Assembly: GCF_004210375.1 (NCBI RefSeq)
Contig: NC_134825.1
Location: forward strand, 68,439,558 to 68,503,557
Length of the DNA stretch: 64,000 bases
Origin: Tachypleus tridentatus
Lineage: Eukaryota; Arthropoda; Merostomata; Xiphosura; Limulidae
Direction: 5' to 3'
The notes below the pieces were generated by a model. That model was not told the DNA's origin. It saw only the letters and a program-made list of their open reading frames with translations, and searched no databases. Position 1 is the stretch's first letter. Every line of letters starts with the position of its first letter. The position numbers and the translations under genes are program-made. Shown in pieces: positions 1 to 12,239 of this stretch.

Positions 1-279
1 TTTATGAAAAGTGATTAGCACTACCAAAATGACTTGCAATTTTTCATCATATGGGTAGTTGTTACCTCGAAATATCATCTGTCCTACCATTGGAGGACGC
101 AGTTATTGTCTATGTTCTTGCATAACATGCATCATTACACCAAAAAATATCTTGAGCTAAGCAGGCATTATCTCTAGAAAACAACAAAGAAACAGAAACA
201 TTTAGAATGAAAGCTAGTTAATAATTTTCTGAACAAAATGCTATGTAAAAGAGAAAATATTTAAATAATATGGATCACT

Positions 280-620
280 ACAAGCTATCTCTCATGATAA
301 AAGCAGTTTGGGGTCTGTTTTAATCAATAACCTTGAAATGCCATTACATGCATGTAGATGTAGAGTGCTAAGCCAATAGGAACTTTCCAATGCATCCAGA
401 CACTCATATTTTCCTGGTAAAGGAAAGCATCAATGAGAGTTGCTGTGTTAACCAATCTAAAGTCAACCCATAACATTAGCATATCTTAATTCTTCTTAAA
501 AGTCACAACTGGGGACAACCAAGCACTCTTCAAAACTTGCATGACTTTGTACTTTTACATCTCTTAATGCCTTACTTCTATAGGCAAACCATCATAGCAG
601 TTACCTTATCAGAAGTTTGT
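280..620 (-). mobile_element. Ty3/gypsy-like reverse transcriptase remnant
   Basis: Read on the minus strand, about 440-560 gives a broken RT stretch with SAWLSPVVTFKK, a stop, then WVDFRLVNTATLIDAF. This follows the conserved gypsy pattern of SP-VV--KK, then VDYR-LN--T--DAF at the start of the RT domain. Downstream frames are shifted and stopped, so it is inactive. It lies 3' (on minus) of the gag-like remnant at 880-2040, the order expected of one element. No LTRs were recognised. Confidence 0.5.
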
Positions 621-879
621 CACCTGTATCCACGTTGTACCAAATAAATGTTTAACACAATTAGTTATCGGGTCCAAGAAATATACCAAATATTCAACAA
701 ACAACCCATTGAGTTGCTTTTACTGTGTTGGAATATATTATTTGTACAATTCTCATTAATGGGATGTATACGTAGCTGATTAGCGCTCAATATGGTTATA
801 ACTTGACGTGATAGACGTACCTGAATAGGTCAATCCTTCTTAGGTGTATCCATTACAGCTGTCACTGTATGACTATTTC

Positions 880-2040
880 TTTCTGATAATGGGTCAAAGT
901 TATTACTTCATTCCAACTTACAATGGAGGGTGTTTCTCTTTAGATGAGGATGTCCCTTGCACCCAGGTGATATCCTCTGGTCTCTGTGAGAAGTCCATCC
1001 AAGAATGTGTCCACAAAGACGTCCTCTTGATCTGCTGTTGACATTGTATTGTACATACAATTGGTACAGATTGTCTGTGGAAGCAGCCAGATCCTCAGTG
1101 CCGTACTATCTTGAGATTTTGAACTCAGTCTGGTGAATTGTATGATTCTTCATAGTGTCAAGTTGGTAGTGTGACTTGGATAAGGCTGTTGCTCCTTGTT
1201 CAGGTGCTTAATAGTATCCAGATTCAGAATGAAATATATGGACTACTTGTTTCTGAGACTAACTATTGCAAGAAATTACTTGCCTGAAGTGCATCAAGAA
1301 ATAGTCCAGGTCTTCTTTTACCACTCTTTTAAGCATTAGGATTCATATCTGCTTTGAATCAATCATAGGGACATGTGATGCTGACCAAAGCCTCTCCCTG
1401 AGATGCCATCAACATTACAGATTTACGGTAATAAACGTGTTCAAGAACTATGATATCAGGACGAGGAATTGTTTTTTTTCCGCTTCAGGATAGCAGGATA
1501 ATGATTTTTTAAAAAACGACCTTTACACTCCAGGTATATATATAAAATAACATTTTTTTTTATTTTAACTAACATTTTACCTTTGACACTTCACCAGATA
1601 TAACTGTTTGATACATTCTAAGTGTTTTATCAAGATGTGTAAATCCCTTCAGTATATACTACAAAATTTGAAGAACAGCAGGGTAATGAGTTTGTTATGA
1701 CAACTCATCATACAGCTCTGTGCAACCCCAAATTGAGCTATGGTCACCATTGCAGAATACATTTCAGCTCAGAGAGGCTCATTAACCCATGATTTTCAGT
1801 CTTTATTGACACCCACTATCTTACCAGCTAAGAAACAAGTTGTGTCTAGTAAGGAGTTCATTCAACACTAGAACTTCCAGTCCTTCTCAACTTGTTTTGG
1901 TGGTCTTCATCAGATCTGTAGCTGCAGTAGTCTGGCTAGTAGTGACCTTGGAGTCTTGTATTTACGTGCTAGGTGCTGTTCTACCCTAGTAATCCTCGAC
2001 CTTCCTTGCTTTTCATGTGTCGAGGTTGACCCTTAGGGCA
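880..2040 (-). mobile_element. Gypsy-like gag remnant, copy 1
   Basis: The minus strand near 940-1030 reads ADQEDVFVDTFLDGLLTETR, which resembles the capsid region of retrotransposon Gag. The stretch matches, in order and orientation, the sequence at 29285-30260: shared blocks include TGATTCTTCAT, AAATAGTCCA and AAAGCCTCTCC, and the regions around 1710-1790 and 1860-2040 also align by eye. Many stops and indels are present. The gypsy assignment rests on weak gag similarity plus the neighbouring RT remnant. Confidence 0.45.
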
Positions 2041-2529
2041 GTACTGAATTAATGCATAGGGCAACTAGGCCCCGACCATACAAGGCCCCTGCCGACCACC
2101 CATGTAGAACAATCGTGGTTCGTAAAAATGGGAAGATAGAGGCAAAAGGGAGTTATTATTCCTATAATTGTCATAATTGTTATTCTCAAGTAGTAATTGA
2201 GGCCTAGGACCCCATTAAACCTTAATCTTGCACTATCTCTGAGGGAGGTATGGTCTACTGATAATGGTTCACCAAACACTGGCTGATAATTTGTTCATCT
2301 GAGTCTTAAAATGCAGGTTGACCAACATCAGAAACCTTCTTTTCATTAACAAAAGTTATTTGTCAAAGAGAGAATTTCTTCTTGATTCAACAACTCCCTC
2401 ATAAAATTATTTTTTACTGCTGTAAACTTTCCATTTTGGTTGAGCGTACTTCTTTCAGAATATGCAGTTTTAAAGCAAAAGCATTTATTTACGTTTATTT
2501 AAAACAAAAGAAATCAAGTAAGGGCAAAT
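2041..2529. other. Non-coding, nothing recognised
   Basis: A 76-codon open frame on minus (2049-2279) has no recognisable domain. It may belong to the 5' part of the gypsy-like remnant beside it. I see no gene here. Confidence 0.4.
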
Positions 2530-3170
2530 ATGCACATAACTAAAAATTCGAAACTTGATGAAGAAAGGATCAATAAGTTACTTAAATTTGCTTATAATGT
2601 TAATATTTTTGGTGCTACTAGTTGTGAGGATACCGCTGCTGCTTTACAGAAGGATCTAGTTCATTTAGTGAGTTAGCCAAATAAATGTCAGATGAGTTTT
2701 AATTATAATTAATGTAATATGATGCAAGTGGTATTGTAATTTGAATTATAAGTTTAATTTGGATGGGAATGATATTAACAACATTATAAAGGAAAGGGAT
2801 CTTGGTGTACTTGTCGATCAGTCTCTTAAGCCATCTAATCAGTGTGTTTTTGCTAGTGGTAAGGAAAATGGGATTTTAGGTTGTATCTACAGAAATATTG
2901 AATATAAATCTAAAAAGGTTATAATTTTATTGTATAGTTCACTGGTTAGGCCACATTTAAAGTTTTGTGTTCAGTCTTAGCTCCTTACACTAGAAGAAAC
3001 TTTAAATTGTTGGAGAGGTTAAGAGAAGGGTTATTAGAATGGTGCTTGGAACAGCCGAGTATTATTTATTGAAACACAGTCTTTATCATCTTGCAAACAA
3101 AAGCACAGTGAGTGCACTTGCTTATATTTATAATTGTTGAATTAGCTAACAGCTTCTCTCTGCCGAGAAA
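2530..3170 (+). mobile_element. CR1-like LINE, 3' RT fragment
   Basis: The frame at 2741-2980 reads KERDLGVLVDQSLKPSNQC, then RNIEYKSKKVIILLYSSLVR and PHLKFCVQS. This is the typical C-terminal part of CR1/L2-type LINE reverse transcriptases (DLGV-VD-SLK, then LY-SLVRPHLEYCVQ-W-PY). The frame continues past a stop into a degenerate APYTRRNFKLLERLRE. The upstream part (2550-2740) is more decayed. It is truncated and not functional. Confidence 0.8.
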
Positions 3171-3279
3171 TATTTTTGTTGCCTTAATGACTGTTTTGAA
3201 CAAGTGCAACTGATGGAAAATAAACGCTCTTTACTAGCAGAAACGTTTAAGGCTGTAACCTCTAAATATTATCTACAGT

Positions 3280-4140
3280 GAAGGCAATTTCCGTGAGCTG
3301 ACAAGTTTCTTCATAATGTGCAAACTTGCAGCAAATTTTCTGTAGGCAAAGTAGATAATATCAGCTAAAGAATAACACAGAAATAAAGGTAGCTATGATG
3401 AAAACTATTCAACGGTTTTCTAGACCACATACTTAGGCGAAAACTGCAGCATGATCAGAATATATTAATGTATTTGTTTTGTTCTTTATATTCTATTTTG
3501 ATAAAAGAAGATAGAAAACATACTATGTTGGAAGATTGTACAGGTATGATCTCTTGTGATGTGATGTGTAACCTTCATCTAAGAAATCAGCGTAAGCTTG
3601 CTGTTATTCTCATCCTATTCACAAAAGCCTTAATTAATTGCAGAGCATTTGCACAAATATTTTGAAAGTTTTTTATAAATAAAAATGCATCATATTCTAA
3701 ACACTACAAAGGTAAATATAGTAGTAGTTTAAATGCTACACACACAAAAACAAATCTGTAGTTATAATAAACTCACTAAAATATTACAACTTAACAGTTA
3801 TCATTCAAATAGGTAATACACAACTACAAATAATAAATGACAAATGTATATTATATAACAAAATAATTAATATTATTAGATTTAGTGGTTGTGTGTGCAC
3901 AACTTGTCTTAAACCGCTAAACTCCCTGACTTCTAAGTGGTACTAAAAGAATCGTCTCGGTCCCGAGCTTTGCACAATGATAACATTTTTCACCCTATCT
4001 CTTGGGGAACCCGAGGATTTCCCGAAAATCCCTTATTCTAAACTGATCGACTCATAAACTTCTAAGTGCTACCAAACGAATCGTTTCGACCCTGAGATTT
4101 GCACAAAGGCAAAACCTTTCACCCAACCCATTAGGGAATC
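3280..4140. other. Non-coding, with a diverged duplicated block
   Basis: No gene is recognised; an open frame at 3468-3665 lacks any domain. A block at 3928-4003 is repeated in diverged form at 4057-4123 (period about 129 bp), both containing CTTCTAAGTG and a TTTGCACAA-like segment. The block abuts the MITE that follows. Confidence 0.45.
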
Positions 4141-4144
4141 AATG

Positions 4145-4555
4145 TATTGGGTTGAGGAATAATTCGTGAGCGTTTTTTCAAGTTAAAAAAATATATCCAT
4201 AAATGAAACGCTTTCGCAAATTATTTCATGTCATTTGGTAGATAATTTTTTGCTCTAATAGATGGTGTGTTTGATTTTCATATGTCTTTAATTTTTGCTT
4301 TCATTTTCAGCTCATTAAATGGAATGTCAAGTGGACAAAATCGAGCATTTTCGACACCATCTGCTTTTCGCATTTAATTTTTTGTAATTTCGTTTAAAAC
4401 AATGCATACTATATACCTAGGTATTACATGAAATAAAGTATTATAATAAATGTTTTGGGTGTAATGTGTTCTTGCATTGAAGTATTGTATAGTCTTGCAT
4501 GTAATGCTTGAATGAAAGTATTTAAAAACACTCACGAATTATTCTTCAACCTAAT
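4145..4555. mobile_element. MITE with about 28-bp terminal inverted repeats
   Basis: The left end begins TATTGGGTTGAGGAATAATT and continues CGTGAG. The reverse complement of the right end is TATTAGGTTGAAGAATAATT followed by CGTGAG. The arms match with only a few mismatches and both start with TA, consistent with a TA target site. The interior of about 350 bp has no coding capacity. This is a non-autonomous DNA transposon, probably of the Tc1/mariner type; the family is not identified. Confidence 0.7.
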
Positions 4556-5249
4556 ATTTCTGAAAACACTTTTACGGGAATTCCCCAAAAGTAGACCCCA
4601 AATTTGACATTGATTTACAATAGATGATGTAAGGAAGTACGTCTTTAATTACCATTCATAACTTGGTTAAAGACATTAAATTTGCATTATAGTGGCAATG
4701 ATCATTAAAAAGAAGAAATGAAAAACAATAGTTCAATCATTAAATTTGTATCATAACGCCTTTGTAAATATGGGCCATAAGTTCAGAAGTTCGCTGATAC
4801 TCTTATAAAAAAATGTTACTATTGCACACAGTGGATACCGTTCATTTTCATTAAATCATTATAATCTGAAACTTCATACTTCACGAATCCACAGAAAGTC
4901 AAAGTCCTGACCTTTTGGACCAATGAACTTTACCTACTTGTAACAATAATAAGTGGCGCTGTTACTAGGTTGGTTGTTTACTTAGTGGTAGAAGCAGGAC
5001 CTCTTAAAACCATTATAACCTGGGTATAAACATTTTTGGGTATATATATACATATATGTGTGTGTGTGTGTATTTGGGAGAGTCTTATAACATGAAGTAT
5101 AAGCCTGTATGGTTTTAACACTTCGATAGTTTTCGGTGTTTAAACCGTAACTTTATTTATTTTTTGGCTACTTTTTAAAAAATCTCACAAAGGTCGATTT
5201 TCTTTCACTTTAATATTGGCTTTGTTTCAGCTATTATATATTTTATTGT

Positions 5250-5335
5250 TTCTTGTTAAGTGCAAAGCTACTTAAGGGACTATCTTTGCTTTGCCCATCG
5301 CAGGTATCGAAACCTTCAACGGGCTGTAGATTTGA
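5250..5335 (-). repeat. SINE family 2 copy, decayed
   Basis: Reverse complement of a tRNA-related SINE: a B-box-like GGTTTCGATACC segment (here altered), then a tail with GGGCAAAGC and AGCTTTGCACTTAACAA. It matches the better copy at 52561-52677. Confidence 0.55.
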
Positions 5336-5389
5336 AAAAGAAAAAAATTATATATCAGCTGTAAACAAGTTCTGAACTAGACAGTGAAC

Positions 5390-5520
5390 TCTAGGAACGC
5401 ATGCGCTGCAGTAGCTGGTGCAAGTATGTAGGACACAGGCAAGATGTATTAACTTTGTATCGAACTAGACAAATACAAATACCAGTCTTAACGAAGAAAA
5501 CTTAAACGACAACGAACAAG
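5390..5520 (+). promoter_or_regulatory. Candidate promoter and non-coding first exon of the AMPK beta gene
   Basis: A stretch locally richer in CpG than its surroundings contains GCATGCGC (5399-5406), the core of an NRF-1-type palindrome. It ends with a splice-donor-like GAACAAG|GTAAAT at about 5520. The coding ATG exon at 20.7 kb has acceptor-like sequences just upstream of its ATG, so an upstream non-coding exon is expected. Linking this site to that gene, across about 15 kb, is inference. Confidence 0.3.
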
Positions 5521-7240
5521 GTAAATAATTTCGGTAGGGTAACTTTTATTAGGCATGCTTTATCGTTGCGAGTTAATTAGAAATATTTTATTTGTTTTTT
5601 ATTAAGCATAATTAGCTAAGTAAGTCAGACTTAGCAGAAAACTAGGAACTATTCGATTTCGAGGCACGAATTTTGAGTCACGTAGCTATAACGCATTGTT
5701 AAAGTACGACGTGAAACTATAGATGTGATTTTTCACGATTTGTTTCGATACTTCACGCGTTGATTATGTACTGTTGTTGAAGGTTAAAGTTCTGCATCAG
5801 TTTACCGCAAGTATATATAACTTAGAAGTTATTACTACCTATTGAGTAATATATTAACCCTATTTCGTAATTTATAAGTTGAAGTTAATTGTGAATTATT
5901 CTAAGCCTAGTAAACTAGACTAGAATTACTTTGTACTATTTACTAGTACTGCGTGGTTTCGGAGGTTGTACTGTTACTAATGGTAATAGTGCTAGAAGTA
6001 AAGAAACGGAGAATCTAATTGTTATTAATATTATGCATTAAAGTAAAAACGTGGGAGACAATTTTTAGTTGAACAAAATGATAAGTAAATTAAATGTTAA
6101 TTGCTATTTGTTACAACAGAACCTATTCTGTGCAAAAACAGACAGTAAAAGTCAATTGGAAAAAAAACAACACACACAAAATAAAGTCAAAGTATCTTGG
6201 AAAACAGTGTCAATAATAGCCAAACATAAGCTAGTTATTGAAACCATGTGAACCAACTGAGTTAATATTTATGGTGCTATTAATAATACTTTATAATCAA
6301 TGATTCCCCCTTGTAAGTTATAGGCTTTCCATTATTGTATGATACTTGCTATAAAACTTTACTATTCTGTTTGTCCTTTTTTTTGCTTTGTATATCTATA
6401 TCTATCAATATGTACAAGTTTTTGTACCTGTTTGTGTAATTTTTCTGTTATTATTACCACCTCTAGGTGGCTGCAACAATAAAACAGTAATACTCACTGT
6501 ATTATTGTATTACTGTATTATAGTTTCATACTGATTTGTAGTGTATCAGTTAAATATTTTATATATCTGAAAAGAGACTTTTCTTAATTATCAACTACAT
6601 ACAGATTAAAAGGGAATGTTTGGTCCTACAAGGTTGGCCTTGCACACTTGTCCTTGGGAAAAGAATAAACTACAACTTATCCTTTACTTTTAAGGAAATT
6701 GTATATTTTGCTGATAAAAAATTGTTTTTAAGGTGCTGACCTCCATTATTGTTAACAGCAATTAATTCCATGAGTTAATTACCCTTAAAAAGAACATCAT
6801 TTCAAAATTATGGCATTGTATGGTTTGCATTGTATTAACTGTAGCAGTTGTTTATTGATATTAGTTTTCACATTTATACAAAAACAGGTCTAAACTAAAA
6901 TAAAAAATGTAGCACAAATCAAAAGGATTCCCAGGGTATAAGTCATAATGTTGATTATAAAATGTACCCTATTAGACAAGGTTTGTATTTGCTGTATTTA
7001 ATGCAGTCATTCCGTTTAATTTTATTTTACTTGACCTTTGAGTACTAATACACAGACACAGAAACAGTTTATGTTTAATTTTAAGTTTGTGATGAAAATT
7101 TCTTCTTTAGAATCTTGAATCTCTTATCTTTGTTAAAGATTTAATTGCTATCTGGAAAAAAGGTAAAGTAAGCACATTGCATATTTAAATTTACCAGAAG
7201 CTTTTGGTTACCTAAGAAAACCATATTGGAAGGATTAAGG
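5521..7240. other. Non-coding, nothing recognised
   Basis: AT-rich sequence with short homopolymers and a local inverted TACTGTATTA-like stretch near 6485-6525. The small open frame at 6069-6251 has no recognisable motif. If the candidate first exon is real, this is intron. Confidence 0.4.
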
Positions 7241-7245
7241 AAGCA

Positions 7246-7880
7246 CTAGTTAATTGGATTGTAGAGTGGCCAAATAGAAGAAAATGAAAGGTTAAACGAT
7301 TCATATGTGGACATTATTGGTCGTAATGGACAATCTGGTTTATGAGGTTTGGGGATGCCGTATATTTGTGGTGTGCAGGAGTCGGTTTTACGTAGGTAGG
7401 AATAAAGTGTTTGTGAAATTGTGTTGGCTTTTTTCATTTGTAGTAGCAATTTGTTCAGTTGCGTCTCGTGTGTCTTTGTTGGATTTGTGTGTATTGGTTA
7501 AATTTGTTCGTGTCTGATAGGATGTTATTCATTTTTTGGATGTATTCATTCGTGTTCATTATGACTATAGCATTACCTCTATCTGCTTTTAGAATTTTTA
7601 TGTTTTTGTCTTGTTTTAGGTTTTTAATGGAATTAATGTCTCTTTTTGTAAGGTTGTTTTTTAGTTTTCTGTTTTGTGAAATTATGTTGATGGTTTTGTG
7701 AGAAAATTCTTTGAAAAAATCGTTTAAGATGTTGTTTTTAGGTGTTTCTGGAAAATATAAATTTGTAATTTTACCTGGGAAGTTTGGCTGTTGGATGTCA
7801 ATAAAATTATCTAAATTGTCATCTTTCTGTTGGTTGAAAGGTTGTTTTTAACTTGATCGGTGTGTGGGGTTGGTCTAAAG
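7246..7880 (-). mobile_element. Penelope-like retroelement RT fragment
   Basis: Minus-strand translation of 7520-7620 reads QDKNIKILKADRGNAIVIMN, followed by TNEYIQKMNNILSDTNKF. The downstream frame at 7246-7449 reads PQIYGIPKPHKPDCPLRPIM. Both are hallmark segments of Penelope-like RTs (ADKGNA-V-M, then P-+YGLPK-HK----LRPI-S). Frame shifts separate the two parts, and the RT core and the GIY-YIG endonuclease are missing. It is a truncated, dead copy. Confidence 0.8.
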
Positions 7881-8155
7881 TTTGTAGATTGGATTTGCAT
7901 AACTTACAAATACTTTTAATTGCATATCAGTTCTTTTTTGTTTTTTTCTGCATCCATGTACATTGTATTTGGTATTTACTCTGCTCTAGCACAGACTGTT
8001 GAGCAATCAGCAATACAGGGTAACATGAAAAGTTTAACTCCAACATGAAATTCATAATGTCACATTGAATGGTGCTCTGTACATGAATGAGGCAAGAACA
8101 CTTTCACCCCTACCTGTGCACACAGGGTTAATGGAGTCCAATCAAATTGTATCCA

Positions 8156-8425
8156 GGCCTGGCATGGCTGATTGGTTAGGGCATTTGACTTGAATCTGGA
8201 GGTTGTGGGTTCAAATCCCTGCCCTTTCAGCAGTGAGAGTATTATATTGTAAAGGTAAGTCTTGTAATTCGTTGGTAAAAAAAAAAAAAAAAAGTAGCCC
8301 AAGGGTTGGCAGTTGATGGTGATGACTAACTGTCTTCCTTCTAGATTTTCACTGCTAAATTCAGGATAGCTAATGCAGATAGCCCTCATGTGGCTTTGCA
8401 TGAATTTCAAAACAAACCAAATCAA
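8156..8425 (+). repeat. SINE family 1 copy (old)
   Basis: The tRNA-like head starts GGCCTGGCATGGC and has a B box GGTTCAAATCC near 8208. The body contains AGTAGCCCAAGGGTTGGCAG, CACTGCTAAATT and the tail AGATAGCCCTCATGTGGCTT. An A-run of about 17 (8277-8293) interrupts the body. It is clearly more diverged than the copies right of 41 kb. Confidence 0.85.
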
Positions 8426-8479
8426 ATTAAACCTTTAATATTAAGGGTCAGTGCTTGGATCTCTGCAATTTCTTGTTTA

Positions 8480-9260
8480 CATTAATGATACTGATAGAGG
8501 CATAATTAACAAATTAGTGAAGTTTAATAATGATTTTATATTCTTGTACTTTTAGCTGACTTGAGGGTGTTCAGATATTAAAGAATGTAGTGTTTTATTT
8601 AATTCACAAGGTAGATATTATTTAGCAAATGACCTTCAACTGTAGTAAGTGCAGTGTAATGCATTTGGATTTTCATAATTTGGATATTGCATGTTCAATA
8701 TAAAAGGGAACCTCATGTAAAGCATCTCTTAAAAACAAATTGATATAGTGTAGATACATTGCTCAAGCCTTGGATGCAGTAGTATATTGTTAGTAGTAGA
8801 GCCAATAAAATGTTAGCATGTATTTAAAGACAAAGAGGTAAATCTGTCTTTATATAAGAATCATACTTGGAATATTATGTATGCTTTTAATGTTATTTAA
8901 GAAAGAAGATAGTTCAGAGGAGGGTTAACAATATGATTCCATAGAAGAAAGGGTTATGTTATGGAGATAAGATTTCTTAACATATTTTTACATGATAAAA
9001 TAAGGATAAGAAGTAATCTTACTGAAATTTACAAGATCCTCGAGAGGATCTATAAGATAGAGGTCTCCGACTTGTGTTGCATTATGTAAATAATAAAAGT
9101 ATTAAATTTTGGAAAAGACAGTGATTGACATATGGAACAAGTTGTTGGCAGTAGTAGAAGCTAGTATTATAGTTATTTTATAAAGGGGATCAATCATTTC
9201 TAGAAAAAATAAAGAGTTGGTTTAAATTTTTACCTTTCTCAATGATGGATGTACGTGAAG
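8480..9260 (+). mobile_element. CR1-like LINE remnant, highly decayed
   Basis: Scattered frames resemble the LINE RT C-terminal half: MTFNCSKCSVMHLDF near 8628-8670 (compare M-FN--KC-VMHLG) and LLKFTRSSRGSIR near 9020-9055 (compare LIEVYKIL-G). Stops and indels are frequent. Confidence 0.5.
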
Positions 9261-11022
9261 GATTAAGAAATCTCTTGTTGTTTGTATGTTATGTGGAAAG
9301 TTCCTAGTTTTTCAAATTTGTAAGTTATTTAAATTATAATAAGCCACCAAATAGTTAAGTATTATTAGACTAGTTATTGATATCTATTTAACAGTCAGGC
9401 CAAGGCTATTAATTTTTGTATCAATAGTTATAGTTTAGGCTAATACTTAAATATAATTCACTGTTAAATCTTTATAAACACCTCTAACCAAAATGCCTTT
9501 TCACCTTAAATATGTGGTTGATTCAGTTACTCAGTGATCATAATTTCTGTTTAAGTTCATTGACACAATGTATTTTACATTTGTTCAAATTTGTGATAAT
9601 TATGTGGAGAAAATTCTGTGAAATAACAAGGCATTTCAGTTACCAGTGTTTACAAAGAATGAACAGGAAACTACATTTAAGTAGTATTAGGTTTTGATAT
9701 AATTATGAAAAATTGTTAATGTGTAATAGTTAATGTGGTTTTTGTTATAAAAAGATAATGTAAAATTATGTTTTATTATTTTCTAGAAAAACTGTTTAAT
9801 TAGTCTTGGTTGACATGGAGAAAATATTTCTTTCCAAATTGTAGTAACGTTTAGGAGGTCATTTTTATATGTAAATTTTCACATGCCATCATAATATGAA
9901 TTATTGTTAGAATTATCACAATTAGATAAGTAATTTTTCTACAGACTTTTTCACATGCCATCATAATATGAATCAGTTAATTACTGGAGTACATGCTGGT
10001 ACATAAGAACTCAATTACAAAATATGGTGACACAGATACATTTATTTAACCCATCACAAAAACAATTAATAAAGCATTGTAACAATGGTTTTTCAACTGT
10101 TGTTGTACTGAGGTAATCTGAATAAAAAAGGTTTTTCAAACACTAAATGGCTCCTATTGTAAAGGTCATCACAGAGTTTATGGATCATCTAACTTTATAA
10201 TATCTTAGGCAACAAAACTATTACACCTTGTACTTTTTGAAAAAAGTGAAAGATTATGGCAAGCATTTTGTGACTTTTCAAGCACCACTAAGTTGGTCAA
10301 ACTGTTGAACAAATAAATTCTGAATGAGAACAAATCTGAACTGTGTCATATTATAGCTTCTCAGGTTTAAGTCAACATTACTGAGTATATTAATTAGAAA
10401 TTGAATAATCATTTAGTAAATTAGTTTTCCATAAATCTCCCAGCATCTTAATTATATTCTGTTTCTGTTTTGATAAATTCCAGCAAATTGAATTGTCTGA
10501 GCATTAATCTAGTGTTCATTTTGGTCACCCTTTCTAGCATATTGTTATTTTTGTATTATAAGTACAAAAATGAGGTAATTTAGACTGTAAACATTTTCCA
10601 AGTAAGTATTAACTAAAATATTTTGTAAATTAACAAAAATACTGTTACTCTTCAACATAACCTTTTTGGGATACATCACAACCTGGGTTCCATTCACCAA
10701 ACTCAGAGACCAGTGAGAATCCTCAAGTGAATTATTTTTCTTCTCTGTAATAATGTCTTCTCATGTAAGCCCATTCTGTATTTATACAGTTTACATTATT
10801 GATTTTTTTTATATTGAAAAATGTTTCCTCTTTCTTTAGCAATAAAAAAAATATAACTAAAATTTTTGCAAACTAATGATTAATGTTAGGTTTTCCTTGT
10901 ATTTTGATGTGAAAAAAATGTGTGTAATTCAGAAACCTTGTTTTTAAAATTGTTCATTTGAATACCAAACAACAAATATTTTTGAACAAATAATTATGCT
11001 CATCAATTCAGAGAATTAAGCA
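9261..11022. other. Non-coding, with one short duplicated motif
   Basis: The 26-bp motif TTTTCACATGCCATCATAAT plus ATGAAT occurs at 9877-9902 and again at 9949-9974. No gene or transposon is otherwise recognised in this AT-rich stretch. Confidence 0.5.
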
Positions 11023-11136
11023 TTTATTACCCCTACTTGCAGTGTGTGGGTAAGCCAGTTTTATTACCCTTACTTGCAGTATGTGGGTAAGCCAGTTTTA
11101 TTACCCCTACTTGCAGTGTGTGGGTAAGCCAGTTTT
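11023..11136 (+). repeat. Tandem repeat, three 37-bp units
   Basis: Three near-identical units, each containing TTATTACCCCTACTTGCAGT followed by GTGTGGGTAAGCCAG. The middle unit differs at two positions. There is no coding content. Confidence 0.9.
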
Positions 11137-12239
11137 CAGTGTACCTTTATAATATTTCAAACACTTAAAAAATTGATTATTGATATTTCTTGTAATTATT
11201 ATGAAAAATGATTTCTAAACTAGGATATAGTATTCACTGAGGTGCCTTCATTCAAAAAAAGAAAGAAAAGGTCATCTTTTAATGAACAAATTTGCAAGAC
11301 AAAAAACAACCCTCATGATTTTTAATATCATGACAGTTTTCAAGACAGTTGTCAAATAATCTAGTGAAATATTTAACCCTTTTGCTACTAGCTCACTATA
11401 ATGTACAAAAGTTTGTCTATGCATTTGTACATGTTAAGTATTTCTGCTATAATTTTTGATGCACTATGTGTATCTTCACAAAATTTGGTAAGACCTTTAG
11501 TAAAGATTACAAGTATTTAGTATACAGAAAATAAGTTTTTTTTAATGAAATGTTTTTACAAAAGACTTGTTTCTGAAAATAATCTTTCATTACTAATTTA
11601 AGTGCAAAGTGATTTCATGTCATGATTAAAAATCTTAAATATTTGCATTATCAGTGTGATTACAACTTGTGTATTAAAATTTGTCATTATACACAATATA
11701 ATAAGTATATAACTTAGTATTATTAACCATATATAAATTACACATACATTAAATTCTACATTATGGTTTAGAAATCATGGTTTGAACTATGTGTAAAAGA
11801 AAATTACCCTTTAGTAACAACATAAATTAATGGGTATTCTTTATCAGTCCTCAGGCTTTTGTTTTCACATGTACACATAATTACTGCATAAGAAGTTTTC
11901 CAGTATTCAAGAAGTTCAGATTCTTACCAGTAAATATTTTAACTCATCATTAAGCTTCTAGGATGTATCTCACCATAGCCAGTCTCATTCAAATCATACT
12001 CCTTTCTCTTCATTACATTTTACATGACCCTAGAACTAGGTTGAGCATAAATTCTCATAATGAGGGAACAGTGTTTTGGTGATTTTTTTTTCTTTCAATC
12101 ATCCTGAATCTGCAAGTTTCTGTATGACTATTATTTCTATACATGTATGCTGTTATTTAACATATTATTTAAATTATACATGTACAAATATATTTTATTA
12201 TGGCAAAGACTAGCAGACCATACATGTATATATGTAGTT
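11137..12239. other. Non-coding, nothing recognised
   Basis: AT-rich, no open frame with recognisable similarity and no clear repeat structure. Confidence 0.4.
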
